From Flavobacterium frigidimaris (lineage in GTDB: Bacteria > Bacteroidota > Bacteroidia > Flavobacteriales > Flavobacteriaceae), in contig FQWG01000003.1 in assembly GCA_900129595.1 (NCBI GenBank), positions 310,001 to 374,000 of the forward strand: DNA of 64,000 nt, in the 5' to 3' direction. A model generated the notes under the pieces. That model was not told where the DNA came from. It worked only from the letters and a program-made list of their open reading frames with translations, and did not search any database. Positions 1-9,544 of this stretch are shown piece after piece (within the stretch, counting starts at the first letter, position 1; each line of letters begins with the position of its first letter). The position numbers and the translations under genes are program-made.

Positions 1-1
1 G

Positions 2-841
2 GAACCTTTTTATGCGAACTATCACGCATTTGCCTCGTCTACGAGCGCAACTGTAGTTCCTGTAATTTCGACAATCGAAAGTGCATTTGCTTTGCCAAGT
101 ATTGAGATGGTTGAAAAACTAATTACACCAAAAACCAAAGCCATATTGATTTGCAACCCTGGTAATCCAACGGGTTATTTATATTCAGAAGCCGAAATCA
201 AACAACTGGCAGGTTTAATAAAAAAACACGATTTGTATTTAATTGCTGACGAAGTTTATCGTGAGTTTTTATATGATGGAGATGATGTTCATTATTCGGT
301 AATGAATCTTGAAGATGTACAGCAAAACGTAATAATGGTTGATTCTGTTTCCAAACGCTACAGTATGTGTGGTGCAAGAATTGGTTGTCTGGTAACAAAA
401 AATAAAGATGTTCTCGCAACTGTAATGAAGTTTGCACAGGCACGTTTAAGCCCGCCTACAATTGAACAAATTGCCTGCGAAGCTGCGATTGATACTCCGC
501 AAAGCTATTTTGATGAAGTAATTTCAGAATACAAAGGCCGTCGAGACACACTAATTACCGAGTTGAATAAAATTGAAGGTGTTATTGTTACCAAGCCTAA
601 AGGCGCTTTTTATTGTATTGCACAATTACCAATAGAAAATGCCGATGATTTTGCACAATGGCTTCTTGAAACCTATGACCTTAACGGAGAAACGGTAATG
701 GTTGCTCCCGCTGCCGGATTTTATTCGACTCCGGGAATGGGATTGAATCAGGTAAGAATTGCCTATGTCCTGAACAAAAAAGATTTAATTACTGCTGTAA
801 ACATTTTAAAAGAAGCTCTTTTAGTTTACAACAAGAAATAA
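2..841 (+). CDS. Pyridoxal-phosphate aminotransferase, class I/II (5' end outside window)
   Basis: The frame is open from base 2, so the gene starts upstream and about 279 C-terminal residues are visible. Fold-type I aminotransferase motifs are present in order: NPGNPTG (PLP-contacting Asn), an ADEVYREF block (Asp for the pyridine nitrogen, Tyr for the PLP oxygen), SVSKRYSMCGARIG with the Schiff-base Lys, and a C-terminal QVRIAY block whose Arg would hold the substrate carboxylate. The closest known group is the aspartate-type (Ib) aminotransferases, which move an amino group between an amino acid and a 2-oxo acid in the cytoplasm. The amino donor cannot be fixed from sequence alone. It is followed by a 200-bp gap before folE. 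Confidence 0.9.
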   Translation, partial: EPFYANYHAFASSTSATVVPVISTIESAFALPSIEMVEKLITPKTKAILICNPGNPTGYLYSEAEIKQLAGLIKKHDLYLIADEVYREFLYDGDDVHYSVMNLEDVQQNVIMVDSVSKRYSMCGARIGCLVTKNKDVLATVMKFAQARLSPPTIEQIACEAAIDTPQSYFDEVISEYKGRRDTLITELNKIEGVIVTKPKGAFYCIAQLPIENADDFAQWLLETYDLNGETVMVAPAAGFYSTPGMGLNQVRIAYVLNKKDLITAVNILKEALLVYNKK

Positions 842-1043
842 TAACAAAATTCAAACATATCCAAAAGACAATAACGCCCTATGTTATTGTCTTTTGTATT
901 TTATAAAAAACAGCATTTTAGTTTTAATTTAAATTATATCCAAAAAGGAACAATTAAATAGTAAAAACGATAGAAAAGGTTTCCTTTTTATTAATTATCT
1001 TTACCGCCTTAAAAAGATATACCCATATTAATAGTAGTTTTTA

Positions 1044-1715
1044 ATGATAAATAACGAAGATTTTTTAGACGAAATAGGAGACAATCATTTTAGCAGCAAC
1101 GCACAAAACCCTGTAAGACAGGATGCTTTTGACTTAAGTGATGAAGAAAAAATAGAAAAAATAAAAAAAGATGTTGAAAACATTCTACAAACTTTAGGAA
1201 TGGATTTGACGGATGATAGCATAAAAGGTACTCCAAACCGAGTTGCAAAAATGTTTGTTAAGGAAATTTTTGGGGGTCTTAACCCTACAAAAAAGCCAAA
1301 AGCTTCAACTTTTGACAATAATTACAAATACGGCGAAATGCTGGTAGAGAAAAATATTACTGTTTATTCTACCTGCGAACATCATTTATTACCAATCATC
1401 GGGCGCGCACATGTTGCTTATATTTCAAGCGGAAGAGTTATTGGTTTATCAAAAATGAACCGAATTGTAGAATATTACGCAAAAAGACCTCAGGTTCAGG
1501 AGCGTCTAACCATGCAAATTGTTCAGGAATTACAAATCGCTTTAGGTACTGAAGATGTTGCCTGCGTTATCGACGCAAAACACCTTTGCGTAAATTCAAG
1601 AGGAATTAAAGATATCGAAAGCAGCACTGTAACATCTGAATTTGGTGGAAAATTCAAAGATCCTCAAACAAAAAGAGAATTTTTAGATTACATAAAATTA
1701 GACACGCAGTTCTAA
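1044..1715 (+). CDS. folE: GTP cyclohydrolase I
   Basis: It opens the imidazole ring of GTP and forms 7,8-dihydroneopterin triphosphate, the first step to tetrahydrofolate and pterins. The 223 residues match the usual type I length with a short N-terminal extension. Zinc ligands appear as Cys111 and His114 in STCEHHLLP and Cys182 in KHLCVNSRG. The conserved VTSEFGGKF block follows. The ATG at 1044 is the first good start. A TATCTTTA motif at 996-1003 resembles the Bacteroidota -7 element. The gene ends just before the left inverted repeat of the neighbouring four-helix-bundle element, so that element sits directly in the 3' flank. Confidence 0.97.
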   Translation: MINNEDFLDEIGDNHFSSNAQNPVRQDAFDLSDEEKIEKIKKDVENILQTLGMDLTDDSIKGTPNRVAKMFVKEIFGGLNPTKKPKASTFDNNYKYGEMLVEKNITVYSTCEHHLLPIIGRAHVAYISSGRVIGLSKMNRIVEYYAKRPQVQERLTMQIVQELQIALGTEDVACVIDAKHLCVNSRGIKDIESSTVTSEFGGKFKDPQTKREFLDYIKLDTQF

Positions 1716-1719
1716 AAAG

Positions 1720-1749
1720 TTTATTGTTTTTAGTTTATAGTTTGTTGTT
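1720..1749 (+). repeat. Left inverted repeat of the four-helix-bundle element
   Basis: A G/T-rich 30-bp sequence ends directly before the ATG of the four-helix-bundle gene. It matches the reverse complement of 2162-2191 at 25 of 30 positions, so the gene is bracketed by imperfect inverted repeats. Confidence 0.7.
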
Positions 1750-2139
1750 ATGGCGAAAATCGAGAAATTCGAAGATTTAGAAATTTGGAGATTGGCTAGA
1801 GCAATCTGTCAAAAAATCGAATTCCTAATCCAAAACACAAACTTAAAGACAAATTATTCTTTAAAAGATCAAATTGACAGAAGCTCAGGTTCTATTATGG
1901 ACAATATTGCTGAAGGTTTTGAACGAAATGGCAATAGAGAATTTATTCAATTTCTGAGTATTGCAAAAGGTTCAGCTGGTGAAGTAAAATCACAATCTTA
2001 CCGGGCTTTTGACAAAAAACTGATTACCGAAGAACAACATTTAGAATTAAACGAAATAGTTGAACTAGAAAAGAACAAAATCGGAGCGATGATGAACTAT
2101 TTAAACAATTGTGAAATCAAAGGACTAAAATTCAAATAG
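1750..2139 (+). CDS. Four-helix-bundle protein (S23 / 23S rRNA intervening-sequence protein family)
   Basis: This is a 129-residue, wholly alpha-helical-looking protein with the family hallmark around residues 37-57 (DQIDRSSGSIMDNIAEGFER), followed by the NREFIQFLSIAKGSAGE segment. Members of this family were first found encoded within intervening sequences of 23S rRNA genes, and they are structurally related to Avd, the accessory protein of diversity-generating retroelements. They are thought to form pentamers that bind nucleic acid, but the exact role is unknown. Here the gene stands alone between folE and cysS. No rRNA or reverse transcriptase is nearby. It is flanked tightly by inverted repeats (1720-1749 and 2162-2191), which suggests it travels or is maintained as a compact unit. 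There is no recognisable promoter of its own. Confidence 0.92.
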   Translation: MAKIEKFEDLEIWRLARAICQKIEFLIQNTNLKTNYSLKDQIDRSSGSIMDNIAEGFERNGNREFIQFLSIAKGSAGEVKSQSYRAFDKKLITEEQHLELNEIVELEKNKIGAMMNYLNNCEIKGLKFK

Positions 2140-2161
2140 CTTTTTTCGCCCCTAAACAATA

Positions 2162-2191
2162 AACAGCAAACCACAAACAACAAACAATAAA
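2162..2191 (+). repeat. Right inverted repeat of the four-helix-bundle element
   Basis: A C/A-rich 30-bp sequence complementary in inverted order to 1720-1749 (25 of 30 positions). It ends six bases before the cysS ATG, so it also forms the cysS leader. Confidence 0.7.
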
Positions 2192-2197
2192 GTAAAT

Positions 2198-3676
2198 ATG
2201 CCTTTATACACAAGTCAACATCTAAAAATATACAATTCACTTTCAGGTGAAAAAGAAAATTTCAATCCTATTCATGAAGGAAATGTTGGAATGTATGTTT
2301 GCGGACCTACAGTTTATAGCAACGTACACTTAGGAAATGTGAGGACTTTCATGTCTTTTGATGTGATATTCAGGTATTTTCTGCATCTTGATTATAAAGT
2401 GCGTTATGTTCGAAATATTACGGATGTCGGACATATTGTAGATGATGTTGATGAAGGCGAAGATAAAATTGCCAAAAAAGCACGCTTAGAGCAACTGGAA
2501 CCAATGGAGGTTGTTCAGCGTTATACCGTTGATTTTCATGAAATCCTGAAAGCTTTTAACTTTTTACCTCCAAGTATTGAGCCTACTGCTACAGGACATA
2601 TTATTGAACAAATCGAAATCATCAAAAAAATTATCGCTACCGGAATTGGTTACGAAGCCAACGGATCTGTTTATTTTGATGTGGTAAAATATAATGAAAC
2701 CAATAATTACGGGGTTTTAAGCGGTCGAAATATCGAAGATATGTTAACCAATACCCGCGATCTTGACGGACAATCTGACAAAAGAAATCCGCAGGATTTT
2801 GCACTTTGGAAAAAGGCCGAACCGGAACATATCATGAGATGGCCTTCGCCGTGGAGCGATGGTTTCCCGGGCTGGCATCTTGAATGTACAGCAATGAGTA
2901 CTAAATATCTTGGGAATCATTTTGACATTCACGGAGGTGGAATGGATTTGAAATTCCCGCACCACGAATGCGAAATCGCTCAGAACGAAGCTTGCACTGG
3001 TCAGTCTCCTGTAAATTACTGGATGCACGCCAATATGCTGACTCTGAACGGAAAGAAAATGGCAAAATCGACTGGAAACAACATTTTACCGGGCGAAATT
3101 TTAAGCGGAGACAACAATATATTAAGCAAAGCTTTTTCAGCATCTGTAACTCGTTTTTTTATGTTACAGGCACATTACAGAAGTATCTTAGATTTTTCTG
3201 ATGATGCCATTGTTGCTGCAGAAAAAGGATATAAAAGATTAATGGAGGCTGTTGATGCTCTTCCGGCCATTTCAGCAGGTGCAACAAGTTCTATAGATAT
3301 TGCTTCCTGGAAGCAACTTTGTTACGATGCAATGAACGATGATTTTAATACACCTATTTTAATTGCACAATTGTTCGAGGCTGTTCGTTATATCAATTTA
3401 TTAAAAGAAGGCAAAGAAACAATTTCTGCCGAAGATTTAACTTCATTTACAACTGCAGTTAACGCTTTTGTTTTTGATGTTTTAGGCTTGAGCGACGAGA
3501 AAGCTGCCGATGCTAATAATGATAAATTAGAAGGTGTTGTCAATATGCTTATCGCAATGAGAAATCAGGCCAGAGCAGATAAAAACTTTGCTCTTTCTGA
3601 TCAGATTCGTGATCAGTTGATTGCTTTGGGCATTCAGCTGAAAGATGGAAAAGAAGGCACTAGCTTTTCAATATAA
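2198..3676 (+). CDS. cysS: Cysteine--tRNA ligase
   Basis: A class I aminoacyl-tRNA synthetase that charges tRNA-Cys with cysteine using ATP. The 492 residues are near the usual 460-490. Zinc ligand Cys35 lies in MYVCGPTVY, the HIGH motif appears as HLGN at 44-47, and the second signature is KMAKS at 287-291. The WHLECTAM and [10 protein letters not shown] blocks carry further zinc ligands, and the C-terminal helical anticodon region is complete. The ATG at 2198 directly follows the right inverted repeat of the S23 element. yidD follows after 22 bp and lgt after that, so the three are probably co-transcribed. Confidence 0.98.
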   Translation: MPLYTSQHLKIYNSLSGEKENFNPIHEGNVGMYVCGPTVYSNVHLGNVRTFMSFDVIFRYFLHLDYKVRYVRNITDVGHIVDDVDEGEDKIAKKARLEQLEPMEVVQRYTVDFHEILKAFNFLPPSIEPTATGHIIEQIEIIKKIIATGIGYEANGSVYFDVVKYNETNNYGVLSGRNIEDMLTNTRDLDGQSDKRNPQDFALWKKAEPEHIMRWPSPWSDGFPGWHLECTAMSTKYLGNHFDIHGGGMDLKFPHHECEIAQNEACTGQSPVNYWMHANMLTLNGKKMAKSTGNNILPGEILSGDNNILSKAFSASVTRFFMLQAHYRSILDFSDDAIVAAEKGYKRLMEAVDALPAISAGATSSIDIASWKQLCYDAMNDDFNTPILIAQLFEAVRYINLLKEGKETISAEDLTSFTTAVNAFVFDVLGLSDEKAADANNDKLEGVVNMLIAMRNQARADKNFALSDQIRDQLIALGIQLKDGKEGTSFSI

Positions 3677-3698
3677 TCAATTCATTTCCTAATAAATC

Positions 3699-3938
3699 AT
3701 GAAAGTAATTACTCCCTTTGTTTTATTAGTTCGCTTTTATCAAACTGCCATCTCGCCTTTTACACCGGCAAGCTGCAGATTCGAACCTACCTGCTCAACC
3801 TATATGATTCAGGCATTGCAGACTCATGGCTTATTTTATGGCGGCTACCTTGGAATGAAACGAATTTTGAGTTGTCATCCCTGGGGAAGAACCGGCTACG
3901 ATCCTGTTCCCGAGAAGAAATGCTCACATAAACATTAA
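3699..3938 (+). CDS. yidD: Membrane protein insertion efficiency factor YidD
   Basis: A 79-residue protein of the YidD family (DUF37), which helps YidC insert inner-membrane proteins. It has an N-terminal amphipathic or hydrophobic stretch ([14 protein letters not shown]), the diagnostic [11 protein letters not shown] cysteine pair, and [17 protein letters not shown] near the C-terminus. In many bacteria yidD lies next to rnpA and yidC. Here it is instead between cysS and lgt, an arrangement seen in Flavobacteriaceae. The length and motifs are complete. Confidence 0.95.
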   Translation: MKVITPFVLLVRFYQTAISPFTPASCRFEPTCSTYMIQALQTHGLFYGGYLGMKRILSCHPWGRTGYDPVPEKKCSHKH

Positions 3939-4004
3939 CTTTTTATAAAGAGGATCTCTACTTTTAATATTTATTTTTACAACACACAAAAAACAATTTA
4001 ATAT

Positions 4005-4937
4005 ATGATACACTCCTTAAATATCATTTGGAATCCTTCAGAAGGAATCGACTTAGGATTTTTTATGATTCGTTACTACAGTTTAATGTTCGTAATTGCC
4101 TTTGGATTAGGATGGTACCTGATGAAAAAGATTTTCGAACGTGAAAATGAGTCAATTGACAAATTAGATTCTTTATTTGTCTGGACTGTTTTAGCGACTT
4201 TAATAGGTGCTCGCTTAGGACATGTATTATTTTATGACTGGGAATATTTTAGAAATCACTTGCTTGAAATCTTTTTACCGGTTAGATTCGAGCCAAAATT
4301 CGAATTTACAGGTTTTCAGGGACTAGCCAGTCACGGTGCCGCAATAGCGATTATTATTGCCATGTACTATTACAGCAAAAAAGTCTTAAAACGTCCTTTA
4401 TTATGGATTTTAGACCGTGTGGTTATTCCAGTAGCAAGCGGCGCTATATTTGTTCGTTTAGGAAACTTTTTTAATTCTGAAATCATCGGAAAAGAAACTG
4501 ATTCTGCATTTGGGATTCGCTTTTTACACGATCAATTCAGCAAATCCGAAGCTGTAAATGCAACTCAAATTGCAGACCCAAAAGCGGCTTATACAGCAAT
4601 TGCAACAGATCCTAAATTTGCTGATTTATTAGCACAGGTTCCGGTAAAACACCCAACACAATTATATGAAGGTATTGCCTATATTTTTGTTTTTGCAATC
4701 CTGTATTTCTTATACTGGAAAACCAATGCAAGACTTAAATCAGGATTATTATTCGGATTATTTTTAGTTCTTTTATTTGTAGTACGTTTTATCGTAGAGT
4801 TTGTAAAAGAAAGCCAGGGCGGTTTTGAGAACGAATTAGGCGTTTTCTCAACAGGACAATGGCTAAGTATCCCTTTTATCATTATCGGGCTTTTCTTTAT
4901 CATCAGAGCACAAAGAAATCCTTTAGCAGCATCTTAA
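4005..4937 (+). CDS. lgt: Prolipoprotein diacylglyceryl transferase
   Basis: An inner-membrane enzyme that transfers diacylglycerol from phosphatidylglycerol to the lipobox cysteine of prolipoproteins, the first step of lipoprotein maturation. At 310 residues it is longer than the E. coli enzyme because of a loop around residues 170-220. It is strongly hydrophobic with about seven membrane segments. Recognisable blocks are MIRYYSLMF near the N-terminus, RLGNFFNSE (the conserved RxGNFxN signature) and HPTQLYEG. A rho-independent terminator follows 23 bp after the stop and closes the cysS-yidD-lgt group. Confidence 0.96.
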   Translation: MIHSLNIIWNPSEGIDLGFFMIRYYSLMFVIAFGLGWYLMKKIFERENESIDKLDSLFVWTVLATLIGARLGHVLFYDWEYFRNHLLEIFLPVRFEPKFEFTGFQGLASHGAAIAIIIAMYYYSKKVLKRPLLWILDRVVIPVASGAIFVRLGNFFNSEIIGKETDSAFGIRFLHDQFSKSEAVNATQIADPKAAYTAIATDPKFADLLAQVPVKHPTQLYEGIAYIFVFAILYFLYWKTNARLKSGLLFGLFLVLLFVVRFIVEFVKESQGGFENELGVFSTGQWLSIPFIIIGLFFIIRAQRNPLAAS

Positions 4938-4960
4938 AATTTAGAACTCAATAGATCATA

Positions 4961-4988
4961 AGCCCGATTTTTTATCGGGCTTTTTTTT
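4961..4988 (+). terminator. Intrinsic terminator after lgt
   Basis: The stem GCCCGAT (4962-4968) pairs with ATCGGGC (4974-4980) and is followed by eight T residues. It lies in the correct orientation for the plus-strand lgt transcript. Confidence 0.9.
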
Positions 4989-4991
4989 AGC

Positions 4992-5159
4992 ATGAAACGA
5001 ACACATTTCAGCTTATTATTTCCAGTATCTGTGATAATCTTTATAGTATTTCAAGAAGCAGAAACTATCGTTTTCCAAACAACTTTCAGTCCCGCTGTCC
5101 ACTATATCTTTTGCCCGCTAAAGAAGCAGGAAAAAGGATATCGTTTCCATCGGGGCTAA
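4992..5159 (+). CDS. Doubtful 55-residue membrane peptide
   Basis: An ATG-initiated frame of 55 codons begins three bases after the lgt terminator T-tract. The N-terminal half is hydrophobic (LLFPVSVIIFIVF) and could span the membrane once; the tail is basic. There is no promoter or ribosome binding site that I can support. The C-terminal half reads SPAVHYIFCPLKKQEKGY, and this stretch may belong to a dispersed Flavobacterium intergenic sequence, not a true gene. The rest of the 426-bp gap between lgt and secDF (4938-5363) holds only the two terminators and otherwise featureless A+T-rich DNA. Confidence 0.2.
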   Translation: MKRTHFSLLFPVSVIIFIVFQEAETIVFQTTFSPAVHYIFCPLKKQEKGYRFHRG

Positions 5160-5308
5160 ACCAGAACATTTTAATTTCAAAAGACATTTTAGCAAGACCG
5201 CATACAAACATTTTACACTCAAATTAATACAGAGAAACAAACACATAAAACAAACACTACAGCTTTTATCTGAACTTAAAAAAATACAATTCAACAGAGA
5301 ACAAAGCA

Positions 5309-5344
5309 CAAAAAAAAAGATCCGGCTTACGCCGGATCTTTTTT
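5309..5344. terminator. Terminator downstream of secDF (bidirectional)
   Basis: A perfect 8-bp stem, GATCCGGC (5319-5326) with GCCGGATC (5331-5338), has a TTAC loop. It is flanked by an A-run (5309-5318) and a T-run (5339-5344), so it can end transcripts from either side. It lies 20 bp beyond the secDF stop. Confidence 0.92.
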
Positions 5345-5363
5345 ATATACACTAAGATTTTAA

Positions 5364-8336
5364 TTAAATCTTATTATGCTTGTCTTCGATTGTATGTTTC
5401 TCATCACCTGAAATCGTATCTACCAATACTGGTGTCGCGATAAATAATGAAGAATAAGTTCCTACAACGATACCAATCAACATTGCGAAGATAAATCCTC
5501 TGATAGATTCTCCACCAAAGATAAACATCGTCAACAATACAATGATCATCATTAATGACGTATTCAACGTTCTTGATAAAGTAGTATTAATAGAAGCGTT
5601 TACAATATCTTCGAAACTACCTTTACGGTTTCCGATAATAAACTCCCTAACCCTGTCAAATACAATTACGGTATCATTCATAGAATAACCAATAACAGTA
5701 AGAATTGCAGCGATAAAGTGCTGATCCATTTCCATGTGGAATGGCATGAATTTATAACATAAAGAGTAAATTCCTAATACAAAGATAACGTCATGCGCTA
5801 CAGCAGCAATCGCACCTAATGAATATTGCCATTTACGGAAAGAAACCATTAAGTATAAGAAAATAGCCGCCATTGCACCAAGAACTGCCCAGTAAGAGTT
5901 TGTCTTGATATCTTCAGAGATAGAAGCTCCAACTTTAGAAGCTTGCAATACACCGATTTTTTTACCATCAAATGAGTTGATGAATTTATCGTAAGAAGTG
6001 TTTGGGTAATACTTTTGTAATGAATTGTATAACTTTTGATTCACTTCTTCGTCGATAGCTACACCATCTTCTTTAATCTTATATTTTGTTGTGATTTTCA
6101 ACTGATCGTCATCACCTAAAATTTTAGCTTCAACAGGAGTTCCAAAAGCAGCAGACAATTCATCTGCAACTACAGTAGCATCTACAGGTTTTTCAAATTT
6201 TACCTGAAATGTTCTTCCTCCAACAAAATCAACACCTTCATCTAATCCGTTAACAAAAAAGATAGAAGTTAAACTTACTACAACTACAATTGAAGAGAAG
6301 ATGTAAGTGAATTTTTTGATTTTAATAAAGTCAAAGTGGAAATTAGTAAACCAGTTTTTAGTAATTTTTGTAGAGAAAGTCAAATCTCCTTTTCCAGCAA
6401 TATTTCTGTCGATAAAAATTCTAGCAATAAAAATTGACGTAAACATCGAAGTTACGATACCAATAAGTAACGTTAATGCGAAACCTTTAATTGGTCCTGT
6501 TCCGAAAATAAACAAGATTGCTCCAGTTAAAACGTGCGTTACGTTTGCATCAATGATAGAACGCATTGCTCCGTGCCATCCGTAAGATTCAGCAACTGCT
6601 TCAGATAATGATTTACCTTCACGCAATTCTTCTTTTGCTCTTTCAAATATAATAATGTTCGCATCTACCGCAGTACCTAATGTAAGTACAATACCTGCAA
6701 TACCTGGCAATGTAAGTACGAAACCAAAACTTGCCATAATTCCGAATAAGAAAAGTAAGTTTAATAATAACGCAAGGTTAGCATACCAACCTGCTTTACC
6801 ATAATAGAATACCATCCATAAACAAACTAATAAAAATCCTAATACAGACGAAACTGTACCTGCATCAATTGCAGCCTGACCTAAAGATGGTCCTACAACA
6901 GTAGATTGTACGATATCTGCAGAAGCCGGCAATTTACCTGCGTTTAATACGTTAGCTAAATCCTTAGTTTCAGCTACATCAAATGAACCTGTAATTTCAG
7001 ATCTTCCACCTGCAATTGGTCCACTAGTTACACCAGGAGCAGAATAAACAATATCATCTAAAACAATAGCAATATAACTTTTTTGAGAAAAAGCTCTACC
7101 TGTTAATTCTTCCCACACTTTAGCACCCTGACTGTTCATTTGCATAGAAACAGCTGGTTTTCCTAATTGGTCAAAAGTATCTTTTGCATCAGTAACAACA
7201 CCACCGCTCATAGCAGGAACGTTATCTCTGTTTCCTTTTAATGCATATAATTCAACAGCTTCAATGCTTTTTCCTTTTGCATCATTTATCGTAGTTGGCT
7301 TACTCCATACAAATTTTGCATAGTGTTGGTCAGCTCCCAATAAAATTCTGATATCTGATCTTTTAAAATACGCGTTTACTACAGCAGTATCTTTTGGAGC
7401 GAAATAACCTAAAACCGGTCCACCACCCTGACCTAACATTTTGTCAAATAACGGGTTGTTTCCTTTTTTAGTATCAACTGAATCTTTTGCATCTGTTAAT
7501 AAAGCATTCAATGAATCTTTAGCAACAGTTTTAGTTTCTGTTTTTTTGATTTCAGTCTTTTTTAGTGCTTCGTTAGTTGCTACCAAAAAGTTCCCTATTT
7601 CTTCTATTTTATAAGTTTCCCAAAACTCTAATTGAGCTTTACCACCTAATAATTTCTTGATTCTGTCTACATCCTTAGCACCTGGAAGCTCTACTAAGAT
7701 TCTTCCTGTTTCACCTAATTTCTGGATGTTTGGTTGTGTTACACCAAATTTATCGATACGCTCTCTTAATACTTTAAAAGCACTTTCAACAGATTCGTCA
7801 ACTTTTCTTTTAATTACTTTTTGAACTTGTGAATCAGACATTTGAAAATCGATTCCACCTTCTCCCTGCAAACTTCTGTTTGCAAAAATATCAGGTGAAG
7901 CTAATTTTACAGTTCCTTTTGAATTCGCTTCAAAAGCTTCAAAAAACTTATTTAAATAGGTTTTATTTCCTTCTAAATTTGCAGACGCGTCGGCTAATGA
8001 CTTATTAAATACCGGATTTTTAGAATTGTTAGCTAAACCTTTCAAAACGTCTTTGATAGAAATCTGAAGAATCACGTTGATTCCTCCTTCTAAGTCAAGA
8101 CCTTTGTTTAGTTGTTTGTTTTTTACTTCATTGTAAGTAAAATCCGAAAAACCAAGATTAAACACTTTTTCTTTACCAATAGAGTCTAAATATTTTAGCT
8201 CTTTATCAGGATTATCTCCTGCAAAAGCTTTAGCCTCACTTTTGACATTATTTGCCACAAAAGTGAACGAGAGTTGGTAAATACTTACCAATGCAAATAG
8301 AATTGCGAAAAATTTAATAAGTCCTTTATTCTGCAT
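5364..8336 (-). CDS. secDF: Protein translocase SecDF (SecD-SecF fusion)
   Basis: An inner-membrane RND-type protein that uses the proton gradient to pull preproteins out of the SecYEG channel on the periplasmic side. At 990 residues it joins SecD (about 1-640) to SecF (about 660-990), as is usual in Bacteroidota. There is one N-terminal membrane helix, then the NKGLDLEGGINV SecD signature at about residues 76-87. A large periplasmic domain has an insertion rich in Lys, Thr and Asp, followed by two sets of membrane helices with LGTAVDANIIIFERAKEE (SecD) and GYSMNDTVIVFDRVRE (SecF). yajC, its usual complex partner, is also in this window at 60654-60929 but in a different unit. Confidence 0.98.
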   Translation of the reverse strand: MQNKGLIKFFAILFALVSIYQLSFTFVANNVKSEAKAFAGDNPDKELKYLDSIGKEKVFNLGFSDFTYNEVKNKQLNKGLDLEGGINVILQISIKDVLKGLANNSKNPVFNKSLADASANLEGNKTYLNKFFEAFEANSKGTVKLASPDIFANRSLQGEGGIDFQMSDSQVQKVIKRKVDESVESAFKVLRERIDKFGVTQPNIQKLGETGRILVELPGAKDVDRIKKLLGGKAQLEFWETYKIEEIGNFLVATNEALKKTEIKKTETKTVAKDSLNALLTDAKDSVDTKKGNNPLFDKMLGQGGGPVLGYFAPKDTAVVNAYFKRSDIRILLGADQHYAKFVWSKPTTINDAKGKSIEAVELYALKGNRDNVPAMSGGVVTDAKDTFDQLGKPAVSMQMNSQGAKVWEELTGRAFSQKSYIAIVLDDIVYSAPGVTSGPIAGGRSEITGSFDVAETKDLANVLNAGKLPASADIVQSTVVGPSLGQAAIDAGTVSSVLGFLLVCLWMVFYYGKAGWYANLALLLNLLFLFGIMASFGFVLTLPGIAGIVLTLGTAVDANIIIFERAKEELREGKSLSEAVAESYGWHGAMRSIIDANVTHVLTGAILFIFGTGPIKGFALTLLIGIVTSMFTSIFIARIFIDRNIAGKGDLTFSTKITKNWFTNFHFDFIKIKKFTYIFSSIVVVVSLTSIFFVNGLDEGVDFVGGRTFQVKFEKPVDATVVADELSAAFGTPVEAKILGDDDQLKITTKYKIKEDGVAIDEEVNQKLYNSLQKYYPNTSYDKFINSFDGKKIGVLQASKVGASISEDIKTNSYWAVLGAMAAIFLYLMVSFRKWQYSLGAIAAVAHDVIFVLGIYSLCYKFMPFHMEMDQHFIAAILTVIGYSMNDTVIVFDRVREFIIGNRKGSFEDIVNASINTTLSRTLNTSLMMIIVLLTMFIFGGESIRGFIFAMLIGIVVGTYSSLFIATPVLVDTISGDEKHTIEDKHNKI

Positions 8337-8463
8337 TATTACTAAAAATTAATTATGTTTTATAGTTTGTTTTTGTTTTAAAGTCCCATAAAATAAGCCC
8401 TGACGTGAGTTTTTAAAACTAAAAAATCAAGATCACGAATTACCACATTTTTTTTAAACCGAG

Positions 8464-8494
8464 CAAATATATAATTAACGAAAAGATTAACCAA
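8464..8494 (-). promoter_or_regulatory. Probable secDF promoter
   Basis: On the minus strand a TATATTTG -7 element (8464-8471) lies 20 bp downstream of a TTG (8492-8494). This fits the Flavobacterium consensus TTG-N17-23-TAnnTTTG. It implies a leader of about 120 nt before the secDF ATG. Confidence 0.6.
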
Positions 8495-8514
8495 TTTATT
8501 TATTAATTAATCTT

Positions 8515-8544
8515 AAAAAAAAGACTGCAAAAGTGCAGTCTTTT
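8515..8544 (-). terminator. Intrinsic terminator after mdh
   Basis: The stem GACTGCA (8523-8529) pairs with TGCAGTC (8534-8540). The A-run at 8515-8522 becomes the U-tract on the minus strand. It is 20 bp past the mdh stop. Confidence 0.9.
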
Positions 8545-8563
8545 CCCTTTTTTACGAAAATCG

Positions 8564-9499
8564 TTATACTAAAATCGATTTCAGAGCATCATTCATGCCT
8601 CTAACTGCATCTGCACTTTTTGCAAACAAAGCTTTTTCCTGGTCATTTAATTTGATGTCTAAAATTTCTTCAACTCCATTTTTTCCAATTATACACGGAA
8701 CTCCTATACAGATATCATTTTGCCCGTATTCTCCTTCAACAAAAACAGAACAGGCAATCATTTTCTTCTGATCATTTAAAATACTATCTACAAGATAAGC
8801 AACAGAAGCTCCTGGCGCGTACCATGCTGATGTTCCTAAAAGACCTGTAAGAGTAGCTCCGCCAACCATTGTATCAGCAGCTACTTTTTGCAACACTTCT
8901 TCTGAAAGAAATTCAGTTACCGGAATTCCGTTATAAGAAGCCAAACGAGTCAAAGGAATCATAGTGGTATCACCGTGACCTCCAATAACCATTGCTGAGA
9001 TATCATTTGCAGGCTTATCCAGAGCCAAAGAAAGATACGTTCTGAAACGTGAACTGTCTAACGCCCCACCCATTCCTATAATTCTGTTTTTTGGCACTCC
9101 TGTAGCTTTTAAAGCTAAATAAGTCATAGTATCCATTGGATTTGAAACTACAACTATTATGGTATTTGGAGAATGTTTCAGTACATTTTCGGCAACTGTT
9201 TTTACAATTCCTGCGTTTATACCTATTAATTCTTCACGGGTCATTCCTGGTTTTCTTGGAATTCCTGATGTAATAACTACTACATCACTTCCGGCAGTTT
9301 TAGAATAATCGTTGGTCACGCCAGACACTTTGGTATTAAAACCTGTATTTGTCGCACATTGCATAATATCCAATGCTTTCCCTTCGGCAAAACCTTCTTT
9401 AATATCCAACAACACTACTTCGCTTGCAATTCCTCTATAAGAAATAACATCTGCACATGTAGCTCCAACATTTCCTGCTCCTACAATGGTAACTTTCAT
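8564..9499 (-). CDS. mdh: Malate dehydrogenase
   Basis: It oxidises malate to oxaloacetate with NAD in the TCA cycle. The 311 residues match the lactate-dehydrogenase-like (MDH type III) group found in Bacteroidota. The NAD-binding GAGNVG is at 7-12 and Asp32 closes the Rossmann fold. Substrate-binding arginines appear in PRKPGMTR (Arg82, Arg88) and SSRFR (Arg151), and the catalytic His175 lies in GGHGDTTM. Arg82 at the specificity loop favours malate over lactate. It lies between gyrB and secDF on the same strand but has its own terminator. Confidence 0.97.
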   Translation of the reverse strand: MKVTIVGAGNVGATCADVISYRGIASEVVLLDIKEGFAEGKALDIMQCATNTGFNTKVSGVTNDYSKTAGSDVVVITSGIPRKPGMTREELIGINAGIVKTVAENVLKHSPNTIIVVVSNPMDTMTYLALKATGVPKNRIIGMGGALDSSRFRTYLSLALDKPANDISAMVIGGHGDTTMIPLTRLASYNGIPVTEFLSEEVLQKVAADTMVGGATLTGLLGTSAWYAPGASVAYLVDSILNDQKKMIACSVFVEGEYGQNDICIGVPCIIGKNGVEEILDIKLNDQEKALFAKSADAVRGMNDALKSILV

Positions 9500-9544
9500 A
9501 TTTTATACTTTATCGGTTATTAATTAATTTATTTGATAAATGAA

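Noticed and set aside
1750..2139. Possible diversity-generating retroelement, because S23 proteins resemble Avd.
   Set aside because: No reverse transcriptase, template repeat or variable repeat is visible nearby.
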